The translations under genes and the position numbers were made by a program. Of a stretch of DNA of 64,000 nt, positions 29,915 to 38,660 are shown one piece after another. The stretch comes from Spiribacter sp. 1M189 (GTDB lineage: Bacteria; Pseudomonadota; Gammaproteobacteria; Nitrococcales; Nitrococcaceae), in the NCBI RefSeq assembly GCF_040838345.1, contig NZ_JBAKFF010000001.1:806001-870000 (forward strand), written 5' to 3'. The notes under the pieces were generated by a model. The model saw only the letters and a program-made list of their open reading frames with translations, was not told the DNA's origin and ran no database searches. Position 1 is the stretch's first letter. Every line of letters starts with the position of its first letter.

Positions 29915-30283
29915 ATGACGAACGAAACTTTCAGCAAGGTTAACGAGCAGACCGAGAAGATGTTCATGGGCCCGACCCGTGATTACGCCAAGCTGGCCAT
30001 GGACTATGCCGAGAAGATGATCGACGCCCAGATGGAAGCGGCGAAGACCTACACGGACATCGGCATGAAGCAGGCCCGTGCCGCCCTCGAGATCAAGGAC
30101 ACAGAGGCCCTCAAGGCCTATGCCGAGGAGCAGCAGAAGGTGGCCAAGGAGATGAGCGAGCGGGTCAAGGGCGATGCCGAGAAGGTGGTCGCCATGAATC
30201 AGGACTTCGTCAACGAGGCGCGCAAGCTCGTCGAGAGCAACGTCAAGACGGCCTCCGAGGCGGCGACTCCCAAGTCCAAGTAA
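29915..30283 (+). CDS. Phasin family protein
   Basis: Small (122-residue) alanine- and lysine-rich, wholly helical protein of the phasin family, which coats polyhydroxyalkanoate granules and controls their size. The chain is amphipathic throughout (KLAMDYAEKMIDAQMEAAKT, ARAALEIKDTEALKAYAEEQ) with no cysteine and no signal peptide. ATG 29915 follows GGAGGT at a good distance. The gene stands alone with its own promoter and terminator; no PHA synthase gene is in this window. Confidence 0.87.
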   Translation: MTNETFSKVNEQTEKMFMGPTRDYAKLAMDYAEKMIDAQMEAAKTYTDIGMKQARAALEIKDTEALKAYAEEQQKVAKEMSERVKGDAEKVVAMNQDFVNEARKLVESNVKTASEAATPKSK

Positions 30284-30304
30284 GTTCGGCCCGGCCGGAT
30301 CGGA

Positions 30305-30339
30305 AAAAAGGCCGTCGGGGTATTCCCGGCGGCCTTTTT
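30305..30339 (+). terminator. Rho-independent terminator after the phasin gene
   Basis: A ten-base GC stem (GGCCGTCGGG, 30310-30319, with one G-T pair against 30325-30334) has a five-base loop, is flanked by A5 on the left and runs into T5. It starts 22 bases past the stop. Confidence 0.88.
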
Positions 30340-30396
30340 GCGTTAATAATTGATAAAAATAAAAAAAAGATCCGTCAGCACCGGGAGGAGTCCGCC

Positions 30397-31173
30397 ATGC
30401 AGTCCGCCGCCACGACCGCCGCTCAACATCAACCCATTGAGGTCCGCCGCGTCGGCATCGGCGCGCCATTCCGCTGGCTGGCCGCCGGCCTGCGCGATAT
30501 GGTCGCCATGCCCGTTGCAAGCCTCGCCTACGGGGTGATCTTTGCCGTGGTCGGTTACGCCCTGGTCACCCTGTCGAGCAGCCGCCCGCACCTGCTCTCG
30601 GCGGCGGTTTCGGGCTTCTTTCTCGCCGGCCCCTTCCTCGGCATGGGCCTCTACCGGCTGAGCCAGTGCCGTGAGGCGGGTGAGCCCACGACATTTCGGG
30701 ATTCGGCGACCATCTGGCGGAGTAACCCCTGGTCCATCGGACTTTTCGGCGTGCTCCTCGCTTTTGTGCTGCTGTCCTGGGAGCGGATCTCAGCGATCCT
30801 CTTCGCGCTCTTTCACGGCGCCTCGCTGCCGGTCACCGACGGCGGCTGGACGGATGTTCTCCTATCCGCCGCGGATCCGGCCTTTATTGCCGTCTATCTG
30901 GCCATTGGGGCGGCACTCGCCGCCGGCGTATTCGCCATCAGCGCCATTGCCCTGCCGCTCCTCATCACCGGGCCGATCGATCCGGTGACGGCCGCGATCA
31001 CGAGCGTCAGGGCGACCCTGGCCAACCCGGGCGTGATGCTCCTCTGGGCGGCATTGATCGTCGCGCTGATCACCCTTGGCATGTTGAGCGCATTCATCGG
31101 CCTGATCGTCGCCATGCCCCTGGTCGCCCATGCCAGCTGGCATGCCTGTCGGGATCTGACGCTGGAGCGCTGA
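30397..31173 (+). CDS. DUF2189 family integral membrane protein
   Basis: Inner-membrane protein of 258 residues with six likely helices; matches the DUF2189 family, of unknown function. Landmarks are VRRVGIGAPFRWLAAGLRDM at the N-terminus, FFLAGPFLGMGLYRLSQCRE, and the C-terminal PLVAHASWHACRDL. A GGGAGG ribosome site precedes ATG 30397 by eight bases. It is separated from the phasin gene by a terminator, so it needs its own promoter; the 60-base A-rich leader contains no site I can assign firmly. Confidence 0.85.
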   Translation: MQSAATTAAQHQPIEVRRVGIGAPFRWLAAGLRDMVAMPVASLAYGVIFAVVGYALVTLSSSRPHLLSAAVSGFFLAGPFLGMGLYRLSQCREAGEPTTFRDSATIWRSNPWSIGLFGVLLAFVLLSWERISAILFALFHGASLPVTDGGWTDVLLSAADPAFIAVYLAIGAALAAGVFAISAIALPLLITGPIDPVTAAITSVRATLANPGVMLLWAALIVALITLGMLSAFIGLIVAMPLVAHASWHACRDLTLER

Positions 31174-31204
31174 CCTTATCCGTTGCGGCAGGTATGCTGG
31201 ACGG

Positions 31205-32272
31205 ATGATCGCCCGGTATACCCGCGCCGGCCTCCTGGCCCTGGCTGCCCTGCTCTCCCTGCCCGCGTCGGCTCAGCCGGATGGCGCGCCGGTCGTCCTC
31301 GCTCCGGTGGAGATGGCGGCGATTGAAGAACGGGTCGAGGCGGTGGGTGAATCCCGAGCCGAACGCTCCGTTACCCTCTTTACCCACGCCGCCGGCCGCG
31401 TCGAGACGGTTGACATCGAGGCCGATGAGCGCGTCTCGGCCGGTGATCTGTTACTCGCCCTGGAATCGGAGAGCGAGCGCAACGCGCTGGCGAGCGCCCG
31501 GGTCGAACTGGCCGACGCCCGAAAACTCCTCGATCGTTACGAACGCACCATCGGTTCGGGCGCGGTGCCACCCACCACAATCGACGCCGCGCGACGCGAT
31601 GCAGAGCTCGCCCGTCTCGAGCTGGAGCGTGCCCGGATCGATCTGGCGGATCGCGTCCTGCGTGCGCCTTTCGATGGTCATACGGGACTGACCGAACTCG
31701 AGCCCGGTGACCGCGTCGATGAAGACACCGCGGTTACCACCATCGATGACCGGAGCAGCCTGCGCGTGCGATTCCGCCTCGCCGAGCGGTATTTCGGTGA
31801 CCTCCGCCGTAACGACCGGGTGGAAATGCGCCCTTGGTCGGATCTCAGTCAGCCCGTGGAGGGCGTGATCCGGCGTGTCGACAGCCGCATTGACACGGAC
31901 ACCGGGACATTCGCACTCGAGGCCGAGGTGCCCAACCCGGACGATCGCCTGCGGCCGGGCATGCGCTTTCGGGTCGGCGTCACCCTGTTCGGACCGCAGC
32001 ATGCCGGCATCCCCGCCACCGCCCTGCAATGGGGTGATGACGGCGCCTATGTCTGGCTGATCCGCGATGATCGGGCCGAGCGGACCGGCGTCAACCTGGT
32101 CGCCCGTGATGGCGACCGAGTGCTGGTGGACGGGCCGCTCGAGGCGGGCGACGAGGTGGTCAGCGAGGGTGCCCAGCGCATGCGGCCCGGCCTCGAGGTC
32201 CGGCGCATCGACGCCGCCGATCTGGACGACTATCCGCCCGTGAACGCCGTATCCGCGGCGGACCAGCGATGA
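31205..32272 (+). CDS. RND efflux periplasmic adaptor (membrane fusion protein)
   Basis: Periplasmic adaptor of 355 residues linking an RND pump to an outer-membrane channel. A signal peptide occupies about residues 1-23 (ALLSLPASA, cleavage before QPDG). The lipoyl-like domain (AAGRVETVDIEADERVSAGD), a short helical hairpin (about 90-150) and the beta-barrel domain (LRPGMRFRVGVTLFG) follow in usual order. Its last four bases overlap the ATG of the pump gene. No outer-membrane component is linked. Confidence 0.92.
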   Translation: MIARYTRAGLLALAALLSLPASAQPDGAPVVLAPVEMAAIEERVEAVGESRAERSVTLFTHAAGRVETVDIEADERVSAGDLLLALESESERNALASARVELADARKLLDRYERTIGSGAVPPTTIDAARRDAELARLELERARIDLADRVLRAPFDGHTGLTELEPGDRVDEDTAVTTIDDRSSLRVRFRLAERYFGDLRRNDRVEMRPWSDLSQPVEGVIRRVDSRIDTDTGTFALEAEVPNPDDRLRPGMRFRVGVTLFGPQHAGIPATALQWGDDGAYVWLIRDDRAERTGVNLVARDGDRVLVDGPLEAGDEVVSEGAQRMRPGLEVRRIDAADLDDYPPVNAVSAADQR

Positions 32273-35200
32273 GCGATGCGCCCCGCGGACTTCCGGCCCT
32301 CGGCATCCGACGGCCGGTGCTGGTGGCGGTGATCAACCTGCTCATCGCCATCGCCGGGATCGCCGCGCTGCTCGGCGTCGAAGTCCGGGAGCTGCCGGAT
32401 GTCGACCGGCCGCGGGTGACCGTCACCGCCCAGTACCCCGGCGCGGCACCGGAGACCATGGACGCCGAGGTCACTCGCGAGCTCGAGGGGGCCGTGGCGC
32501 GTGTCTCGGGCGTGCGCTCCATCAGCGCGTCCAGCGAGGAGAGCAGCACCCGGATCGTGGTGGAGTTCAGCGCCGACGTCGATCTGGATGCGGCCGCCGC
32601 CGATGTCCGCGAGGCGGTCAGCCGCGTCGCGCGTGGGCTCCCCGATAACGTCGAGCAGGTCAACATCATCAAGGCCGATCAGGACGCGAGCCCGGTGGTG
32701 CGCGTGGCGGCGAGTGCACCCCAGCTCAGTCTGGATGCGCTCACCCGGCGGGTCGAGACCGACATCGTCCCCGCCCTTGTCTCTATTCCCGGCGTCGCCG
32801 ATGTCCGGATCTACGGCGACCGGCAACAGCAGCTGCGCGTCGCCGTGGATCCGCTGCGTCTCGCCGCGCATGGGCTGGATGTCGGCGATGTGATCGAGCG
32901 CCTGGAGGATGCTGATCTCGACATCCCCGCCGGCAGCTTCCGCAGTTCGGCGCTCGAGCTTCGGGTACGGGCCGATGCCGCATTGGCCGCGCCGGACCGC
33001 ATCGCCGCGCTGACGCTGGAACCCGGGCTGCGGGTCGGTGATGTCGCCAACGTCATCCTCGCCCCGGCGGATGCCCGCAGTCAGGTCCAGCTCAATGGCG
33101 AGCCCATTCTCGGCATGGGCATCATTCGCCAGGCGCAGTCGAATACCCTGGAAATCAGTGCCGCGGTGGACCGTGTGCTGGTCGAGCTCAACGACCGTTT
33201 CGATGATGTATCGCTGGTCAAGACCTCGGATGACGCCCTGTTCATCCGCGGCGCGATCATCGAGGTACTGATCACACTCGCCGCCGCCACGCTGATCGTC
33301 ATCGCGGCGATCTGGCTTTTCATCGGCTCCATCCGGGCAACCCTCATCCCCGCCATCACGATTCCGCTGGCGCTCACTGGCACGGTGGCCGCGATCTGGG
33401 CGTTAGGCTTTTCCGTCAACCTGCTCACCCTGCTCGCCCTGGTGCTGGCGACCGGACTGGTCGTGGACGATGCCATTGTCGTGCTCGAGAATATCCAGCG
33501 ACGCCGGCGCCTTGGGCTCGAATCCAGTGCCGCGGCGCTGCTCGGCACCCACCAGGTGTTCTTCGCCGTGGTGGCCACCACCGTGGTGCTGATCTCCGTG
33601 TTCGTGCCGATCTCGCTGCTACCGAGCACCGCCGGCCGGCTGTTCCGGGAATTCGGCGTGGTCCTCGCCGTGGCCGTGGGGATTTCCTCGTTCGTAGCCC
33701 TGTCCCTGGTCCCGGCGCTGGCAGCCCGCGTTCTGAGGACACCGGTCGAGCGTGGCCCGATCAACCGTCGATTGTCCCGGCTTGGTGAAATCATCGCCAA
33801 CGGCTACCAGCGCAGCCTCGGCCAGCTCATTGCCCATCCCTGGCTCACTGCCGGCCTCGCCCTGCTGGTGCTGGGCCTCGCCACCGCGCAGTTCACCCGG
33901 ATCGACCAGGAACTCCTCCCCCAGGAGGATCGGGGGCTGCTCTTCGTCGTTGGCAACGGGCCGGACGGGGCCGGCGTCAAGTACAGCCAGAATGAGGCCT
34001 GGCGCATGCAGGCCCGCCTCGAGCCCCTGGTCGAGCGCGGCGAGATCAGCCGCCTGTTCACCATTGCCGGGCGCTGGGACCCCAACCGGGTCCTGATCGT
34101 CGCGCCGCTCGCCCCCTGGGCCGAGCGCGAGCGCGGCCAGCAGGCCATCGCCGCGGATGTACGCGCCGCCCTCGCCGATGTGCCCGGCGTCAACATTCGG
34201 GTTGGCAGCCCCAACAGCCTGGGCCTGAGAGGCGTGGGCAGCGGCCTGGAAATTGCCTTGCTGGGCAACGACTACGCGCGGATCTATAGCGCCGCCCGAG
34301 CATTCAGCCGAGAGATCGAAGCGACATTACCGGGGCTTGGCAGCGCGAGGATCTCCTACTCGCCGACGCAGCCACAGCTGCGGGTCGACATCGACCGCCA
34401 GCGCGCCGAGGCGCTGGGCGTGCCGGTGTCGGGGCTGGCGGAGACCCTGGAGGCCATGATCAGCGGCCTGGAGATTGTCGATCTGAACATTGCCGATCAG
34501 GCCGTCCCCCTGCGCGTGGAAGCGCAGAGCGGGCTCGTCGATGGCCCGCAGGATCTCGGTAATCTGCGCGTCCGCTCCGACAATGGCGCGTTGGTGCCCC
34601 TGTCGAGCCTCGTTACCCTGCGCGAGGAAGGCGTCGCCGCGGAACTCGATCGCGAGGCCCAACGCCGCGCCATCAACATCGATCTCGCCATCGACGATGG
34701 CTACCCGCTCCAGACAGCGATCAGCGACCTGCGCGCGCTCGCCGACGAGACACTGCCTGCGGGGGTGAGCATGATCACCATGGGTGAAGCAGAAACGCTG
34801 GAGGAGACCCGACGCGAGGTCTTCATCACCTATGCACTGGCGCTGCTGGTGGTGCTGCTCGTGCTCACCGCCCAGTTCGAGAGCATCATGAGCGCCCTTG
34901 TGGTGATGGGGACCGTGCCGTTTGGACTGGCCGCTGCGGTATTCGCCCTCACGCTGAGTGGGACCAGCATCAATGTCTACTCGCAGATCGGGCTTATTCT
35001 GCTCATCGGGCTGATGGCAAAGAACGGCATCCTGCTTGTCGAGTTCGCCAATCAGCTGCGCGATCAGGGCGAGACACTGCGCGACGCCGCCCTCCGCAGC
35101 GCCCGGGTAAGACTGCGGCCGGTGGCGATGACCATGATCGCCACGGTCCTGGGCGGCCTGCCCCTGATCCTCGGTGGCGGCGCCGGGGCGGAGTCGCGCG

Positions 35201-35394
35201 CCGCCATTGGCTGGGTGGTCTTCGGCGGGCTGGGCATCGCCGCGGTCTTCACGCTCTATCTCACCCCGGCGCTGTATCTCCTGCTTGCCCGATTCGGCCG
35301 CCCGCGGGCCGCGGCGATGGACGAGCTGGAGCGGCAGCTGGATCAACCGGAGAGCGCGAGCACCACGAGCATGGCGGGCAAGGCGAACAGGTGA
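32269..35394 (+). CDS. RND-type multidrug efflux permease (HAE-1 type)
   Basis: Proton-driven inner-membrane exporter of 1041 residues. Twelve transmembrane helices are arranged as two repeats with large periplasmic loops. Proton-relay residues are visible: two aspartates in GLVVDDAIVVLENIQ (TM4) and the lysine in IGLMAKNGILLVEFANQ (TM10), plus RLRPVAMTMIATVLGGLPL (TM11). The substrate cannot be deduced. ATG 32269 overlaps the adaptor stop (ATGA). The coding end overlaps the convergent AEC transporter gene by 52 bases. Confidence 0.94.
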   Translation: MSDAPRGLPALGIRRPVLVAVINLLIAIAGIAALLGVEVRELPDVDRPRVTVTAQYPGAAPETMDAEVTRELEGAVARVSGVRSISASSEESSTRIVVEFSADVDLDAAAADVREAVSRVARGLPDNVEQVNIIKADQDASPVVRVAASAPQLSLDALTRRVETDIVPALVSIPGVADVRIYGDRQQQLRVAVDPLRLAAHGLDVGDVIERLEDADLDIPAGSFRSSALELRVRADAALAAPDRIAALTLEPGLRVGDVANVILAPADARSQVQLNGEPILGMGIIRQAQSNTLEISAAVDRVLVELNDRFDDVSLVKTSDDALFIRGAIIEVLITLAAATLIVIAAIWLFIGSIRATLIPAITIPLALTGTVAAIWALGFSVNLLTLLALVLATGLVVDDAIVVLENIQRRRRLGLESSAAALLGTHQVFFAVVATTVVLISVFVPISLLPSTAGRLFREFGVVLAVAVGISSFVALSLVPALAARVLRTPVERGPINRRLSRLGEIIANGYQRSLGQLIAHPWLTAGLALLVLGLATAQFTRIDQELLPQEDRGLLFVVGNGPDGAGVKYSQNEAWRMQARLEPLVERGEISRLFTIAGRWDPNRVLIVAPLAPWAERERGQQAIAADVRAALADVPGVNIRVGSPNSLGLRGVGSGLEIALLGNDYARIYSAARAFSREIEATLPGLGSARISYSPTQPQLRVDIDRQRAEALGVPVSGLAETLEAMISGLEIVDLNIADQAVPLRVEAQSGLVDGPQDLGNLRVRSDNGALVPLSSLVTLREEGVAAELDREAQRRAINIDLAIDDGYPLQTAISDLRALADETLPAGVSMITMGEAETLEETRREVFITYALALLVVLLVLTAQFESIMSALVVMGTVPFGLAAAVFALTLSGTSINVYSQIGLILLIGLMAKNGILLVEFANQLRDQGETLRDAALRSARVRLRPVAMTMIATVLGGLPLILGGGAGAESRAAIGWVVFGGLGIAAVFTLYLTPALYLLLARFGRPRAAAMDELERQLDQPESASTTSMAGKANR

Positions 35395-36278
35395 CTGAGC
35401 ACAATGGTGCCGGCCGCAAGTGCGCTGTCGCCATCCATTCGCTGGACAAGCACGTAGGAGGCCGCGGCCGTCGGGCAGGCCAGGAAGATGAGAGCCAGGC
35501 GGATCTCCTCGCTACCAAGCCCGATCCACACGGCGAGCCCGAAGCCCACCAGCGGCGCCAGTGCCGTTTTCATCAGTGCCCCGGTAACGGCCCAGCGCCG
35601 CTGCCCCCGAAGCCGCGTGGCATGCAGGCCTGCACCGATGCCGATCAAAGCCAGCGGTAGGGCCATCTGACCCACCGCCGAGAGCGTCCGGTCAAGGAAT
35701 ACCGGGAACTCCCAGCCGCTCAAGGCGATGAGGATACCGATCAGCGAGGCGATCAGGATCGGGTTGCTCGCCAGGCCGCGCAGCACTCGTTTGCTGGCCG
35801 TAATGGGATGCGACTGGCCCGGCAGCTGCAGGAGCACCACGGCCATGACGTTATAGAGGATAACCAGCGGGACGAAGGCGATCAGCGCCGCCGACTCGAC
35901 GCTGCCCGCGGACTCGGTACCGGCGACCGAATAGATCACCACCGGTAGCCCGACGAAGGCGAGATTGCCACGGAATGTCCCGTGGACGAACGTGACCCGT
36001 GAGCGGGCCGGCAGGCGGGCGATCACCCCGACCAGCGCCGAGACCGTGATCAGGATGAAGGTTGTCCCCATCATCACGGCGAGGATCCCACCAACGCTGC
36101 CAAACGCCGGCGTAGCCCCGCCGATTCGATCAATGAGCAGGGCCGGCAGGCCCACCCAGTAGGTCAGCCGGTTGAGCTCCCCGACAGCCGGCGAGGAGAT
36201 GAAGCCGGTCCGGGCCAGCAGCCAGCCCAGCAGAATGACCAGGACGACCGGCGCGAGGATCTGCAGAACGGCGAGCAG
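35343..36278 (-). CDS. AEC (auxin efflux carrier) family transporter with non-canonical start
   Basis: Ten-helix secondary transporter of the AEC family; substrate unknown. The recognisable family N-terminus (ILAPVVLVILLGWLLARTGF, then ELNRLTYWVGLPALL) lies upstream of the first GTG (36155). Between that segment and the in-frame fxsA stop (36294-36296) there is no ATG, GTG or TTG. A strong GGGGAGG site (36290-36284) is followed five bases later by CTG 36278, which I use as the tentative start, giving 311 residues; ACG 36281 is the alternative. Starting at GTG 36155 would give 270 residues and lose the first helix. The gene follows fxsA and converges on the RND pump gene. Confidence 0.75.
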   Translation of the reverse strand: MLAVLQILAPVVLVILLGWLLARTGFISSPAVGELNRLTYWVGLPALLIDRIGGATPAFGSVGGILAVMMGTTFILITVSALVGVIARLPARSRVTFVHGTFRGNLAFVGLPVVIYSVAGTESAGSVESAALIAFVPLVILYNVMAVVLLQLPGQSHPITASKRVLRGLASNPILIASLIGILIALSGWEFPVFLDRTLSAVGQMALPLALIGIGAGLHATRLRGQRRWAVTGALMKTALAPLVGFGLAVWIGLGSEEIRLALIFLACPTAAASYVLVQRMDGDSALAAGTIVLSHLFALPAMLVVLALSG

Positions 36279-36293
36279 CGTGGCCTCCCCGCC

Positions 36294-36755
36294 TTAGCGT
36301 CGATCGTCGTCGCGGCGCTCGTATTCGCCCTCGATCACATGAACCGTCTTCTCATCCTGACCACCCGGCCCGTCGCCGGGACCCGGCCCGGCTGGCCCGA
36401 AGCGCACCGCCATTCGCGCCAGCGCCAGGCGCACCAGCCAATGGCGGGTCACCGGAATCAGGCAGAGAAAGCCGAGGAAATCAGTGATGAGCCCGGGTGT
36501 GAGCAGCATCGCCCCGCCGAGGATGAGCGCCACGCCCTCGAGCAGTTCCACCGCGGGCAGCGCGCCGCGGTCGAGGTTCTGGCGCGCCCGCGCCAGCGTC
36601 TGCAGCCCCTGCTGACGCAGCAGGGCCGTGCCGATGAGCGCGGTGAGAAGACAGAGCCCAATGGTGGGCAGTGCACCAATGATCCCGCCCACCTCGATGA
36701 GCAGAAACAGCTCTGCCAGGGGAATCGTCACGAAAAGGACAAGGAGAAGTGGCAC
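36294..36755 (-). CDS. FxsA family membrane protein
   Basis: FxsA-like inner-membrane protein; E. coli FxsA limits phage exclusion by the F plasmid, but the usual cellular role is unknown. The core from LVLFVTIPLAELFLLIEVGG through LLRQQGLQTLARARQNLDRG to LTPGLITDFLGFLCLIP follows the family throughout, with four hydrophobic helices and a charged, glycine-rich tail. GTG 36755 has GGAG seven bases upstream and gives 153 residues, near the enteric length; ATG 36797 is an in-frame alternative (167 residues) without an evident ribosome site. Its reading frame continues past the TAA into the AEC gene. Confidence 0.85.
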   Translation of the reverse strand: MPLLLVLFVTIPLAELFLLIEVGGIIGALPTIGLCLLTALIGTALLRQQGLQTLARARQNLDRGALPAVELLEGVALILGGAMLLTPGLITDFLGFLCLIPVTRHWLVRLALARMAVRFGPAGPGPGDGPGGQDEKTVHVIEGEYERRDDDRR

Positions 36756-36834
36756 GATCACTCCACGCTGGGATTCATTGGGTGGGAAGGGTAACATCGA
36801 TTGCGTCACAACGGCGGATCGGAGGACGATGCCG

Positions 36835-38031
36835 ATGGCCGCATGCAACACCCGAAAAATCGCCGCCTGCCTGTTATTCGCGGGCATCCTGCCGGCCACC
36901 GCGGCCGCCGGGTTCGATGAATGCATCGGCGGGATCCGCAGCGAGGCCATCAGTCGCGGCATCGAACCCGCCACCGCCGACCGGCTGCTTGCCAACGTTA
37001 CACCCAGTGAGCGCGTCATCGAGCTCGACCGCCGTCAGCCGGAATTCACGGCCACACTCCATGATTACCTCACGGCCCGAGTCAACGAGGCACGTATCGA
37101 CAAGGGGCGTGCGCTGCTCGATGAGCATGCCGAGCTGCTGCAGGCGATTCAGCGCGATTATGGCGTCCCCGGCCGTTACCTCATCGCCTTCTGGGGGCTG
37201 GAGACCAATTTCGGCAGTTACACCGGCCGAATGCCAACCGTCCAGTCGCTGGCCACCCTCGCCTGCGACCGCCGCCGGGGCGAATTCTTCCGCGAACAGC
37301 TCCTGGCCGCACTGCACCTCGTTGATGAGCGGACGCTCGAGCCGGAACAGCTGCAGGGATCCTGGGCCGGCGCCCTCGGTAACTTCCAGTTCCTGCCCAG
37401 CGTCTATCGCGAACACGCCGTCGATGCCGATGGCGACGGCCGCAAGGATCTGTGGGACAGCCTGCCGGATGCCGCCGTCTCCGCCGCCGCCTTCCTCCGC
37501 GCCCGGGGCTGGGCGCCCGGCGAGCGCTGGGGCCGTGAGGTGCAGCTCCCAGATGGTTTCGACTACGGCCTCGCCGAGCGCGAACAGCCACTGCGGGACT
37601 GGCGGGATGCCGGCATCCGGGCAGCCGACGGCGGGCCCCTGCCCGTCGCCGATCTCGAGGCCCGACTGCTCATTCCGGCCGGTGCCGATGGCCCGGCCTT
37701 CCTGGTCTACCGGAATTTCGATGTGATCATGCGCTGGAACCCGTCCCGGTTCTACGCGCTGTCCGTGGGGCTGCTGGCCGACCGGCTCATTGGTGCCCCG
37801 CCACTCAGCAATCCGCCCCCGGCGGAAGAACCCCTGCGCATTGAAACGGTCAGCGCAATACAGGAAGCACTCAACACGCGGGGGTTTGACGCCGGCCCCG
37901 TGGATGGTCGCATCGGCAGCAACACACGTCGCGCGCTGCGCGCTTTCCAGGCCGACGCAGGTCTGGTGGACGACGGCCATCCCGACCCCGACACCCTCGC
38001 CGAACTTGGCATCCACCAATCAGGGAGATGA
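36835..38031 (+). CDS. Lytic murein transglycosylase (MltB-like) with peptidoglycan-binding domain
   Basis: Cleaves peptidoglycan glycan strands to 1,6-anhydromuramyl ends. About 398 residues: signal peptide (residues 1-24 or so, LLFAGILPATAAA), SLT_2/MltB-type catalytic domain with the acid Glu in FWGLETNFGSYTG and the substrate groove GALGNFQFLPSVYREHAVD, and a C-terminal PG-binding domain (IQEALNTRGFDAGPVDGRIG, TRRALRAFQADAGL). Start is ATG 36835 or ATG 36829; both follow GGAGGA. No lipobox is evident, so it should be soluble in the periplasm. The next gene begins five bases after its stop. Confidence 0.9.
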   Translation: MAACNTRKIAACLLFAGILPATAAAGFDECIGGIRSEAISRGIEPATADRLLANVTPSERVIELDRRQPEFTATLHDYLTARVNEARIDKGRALLDEHAELLQAIQRDYGVPGRYLIAFWGLETNFGSYTGRMPTVQSLATLACDRRRGEFFREQLLAALHLVDERTLEPEQLQGSWAGALGNFQFLPSVYREHAVDADGDGRKDLWDSLPDAAVSAAAFLRARGWAPGERWGREVQLPDGFDYGLAEREQPLRDWRDAGIRAADGGPLPVADLEARLLIPAGADGPAFLVYRNFDVIMRWNPSRFYALSVGLLADRLIGAPPLSNPPPAEEPLRIETVSAIQEALNTRGFDAGPVDGRIGSNTRRALRAFQADAGLVDDGHPDPDTLAELGIHQSGR

Positions 38032-38035
38032 GACG

Positions 38036-38434
38036 ATGTGGAATGATCTGATGCGGCGCTGGATGGAACTGGCACTCTGGTGGGTTCCCGGCCAGCGCAA
38101 CGATCAAAAGCCCGCCAGTCAGGAGGCCGCCGAGCAAGAGAAGGCGCCGCCGCGCGCCCCGGAGACCCCGGCACAGGCGCCCGCCGCGGAGGCCGAGCCC
38201 GAAGCGCGCGAACCCGCACCCCAGCCGGCGCCGGCCGCCGAGGCCAGTGGCGATCTCAAGGGAATCAAGGGGATCGGGCCGGCCATGCAGAAACGACTTG
38301 CGACGCAGGGGATCGCCACACGCGCGGATCTGGCGACGGCTGACCCGGACAAGCTCACCGAGGCGCTCAAGGCCGATCGGGCGGTGATCTCCCGCGCCCA
38401 GGTGGCGCGCTGGATCGAGGCCGCCCAGGCCTGA
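38036..38434 (+). CDS. Helix-hairpin-helix protein with Ala/Pro/Glu-rich linker
   Basis: A 132-residue protein not assigned to a named family. Residues 1-20 contain an amphipathic or weakly hydrophobic helix (WMELALWWVPG); about 25-75 is a low-complexity Ala/Pro/Glu linker; the C-terminus has a helix-hairpin-helix unit (GIKGIGPAMQKRLATQGI then LTEALKA) as found in DUF4332-like and ribosomal-protein-associated HhH modules. The HhH suggests nucleic acid or protein binding. It starts five bases after the transglycosylase stop, so it is probably co-transcribed. Confidence 0.75.
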   Translation: MWNDLMRRWMELALWWVPGQRNDQKPASQEAAEQEKAPPRAPETPAQAPAAEAEPEAREPAPQPAPAAEASGDLKGIKGIGPAMQKRLATQGIATRADLATADPDKLTEALKADRAVISRAQVARWIEAAQA

Positions 38435-38459
38435 TCGTCCGCCGGCGGACTGCCTCGGC

Positions 38460-38660
38460 CTAGTCGGCCTGCAGCACCGCCGTCACCACGGCCGCGGTCA
38501 GCATGACGCCAAGCAGCACCCAGCCGGCAATGGCCTGGGGCGTCAGCCGCTTGTGTCCAGAACGCTCTTCCGCCGGCCGGGCCGCGGCGCGTCGGCGGGA
38601 CTGGATCACCAGAAAGGCGACCAGCGCCACGGCCGCGGTGAGCAGGATCTGTTTGATCAT
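38460..38660 (-). CDS. Small two-helix membrane protein, hypothetical
   Basis: A 66-residue protein I do not recognise. It has two hydrophobic segments (ILLTAAVALVAFLVI near residues 5-19 and AIAGWVLLGVMLTAAVVTAV near 43-62) joined by a basic loop (RRRAAARPAEERSGHKR), consistent with a small inner-membrane hairpin protein. ATG 38660 overlaps the stop of the FkbM methyltransferase gene by one base (TGATG), which supports it being a real, translationally coupled gene. Confidence 0.6.
   Translation of the reverse strand: MIKQILLTAAVALVAFLVIQSRRRAAARPAEERSGHKRLTPQAIAGWVLLGVMLTAAVVTAVLQAD

Noticed and set aside
30340-30396. A-rich stretch resembling a promoter before the DUF2189 gene
   Set aside because: No -35/-10 pair with acceptable spacing could be chosen over others.
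31205-35394. RND pump without an outer-membrane channel as a novel arrangement
   Set aside because: Two-gene adaptor-pump operons that share a TolC encoded elsewhere are common.
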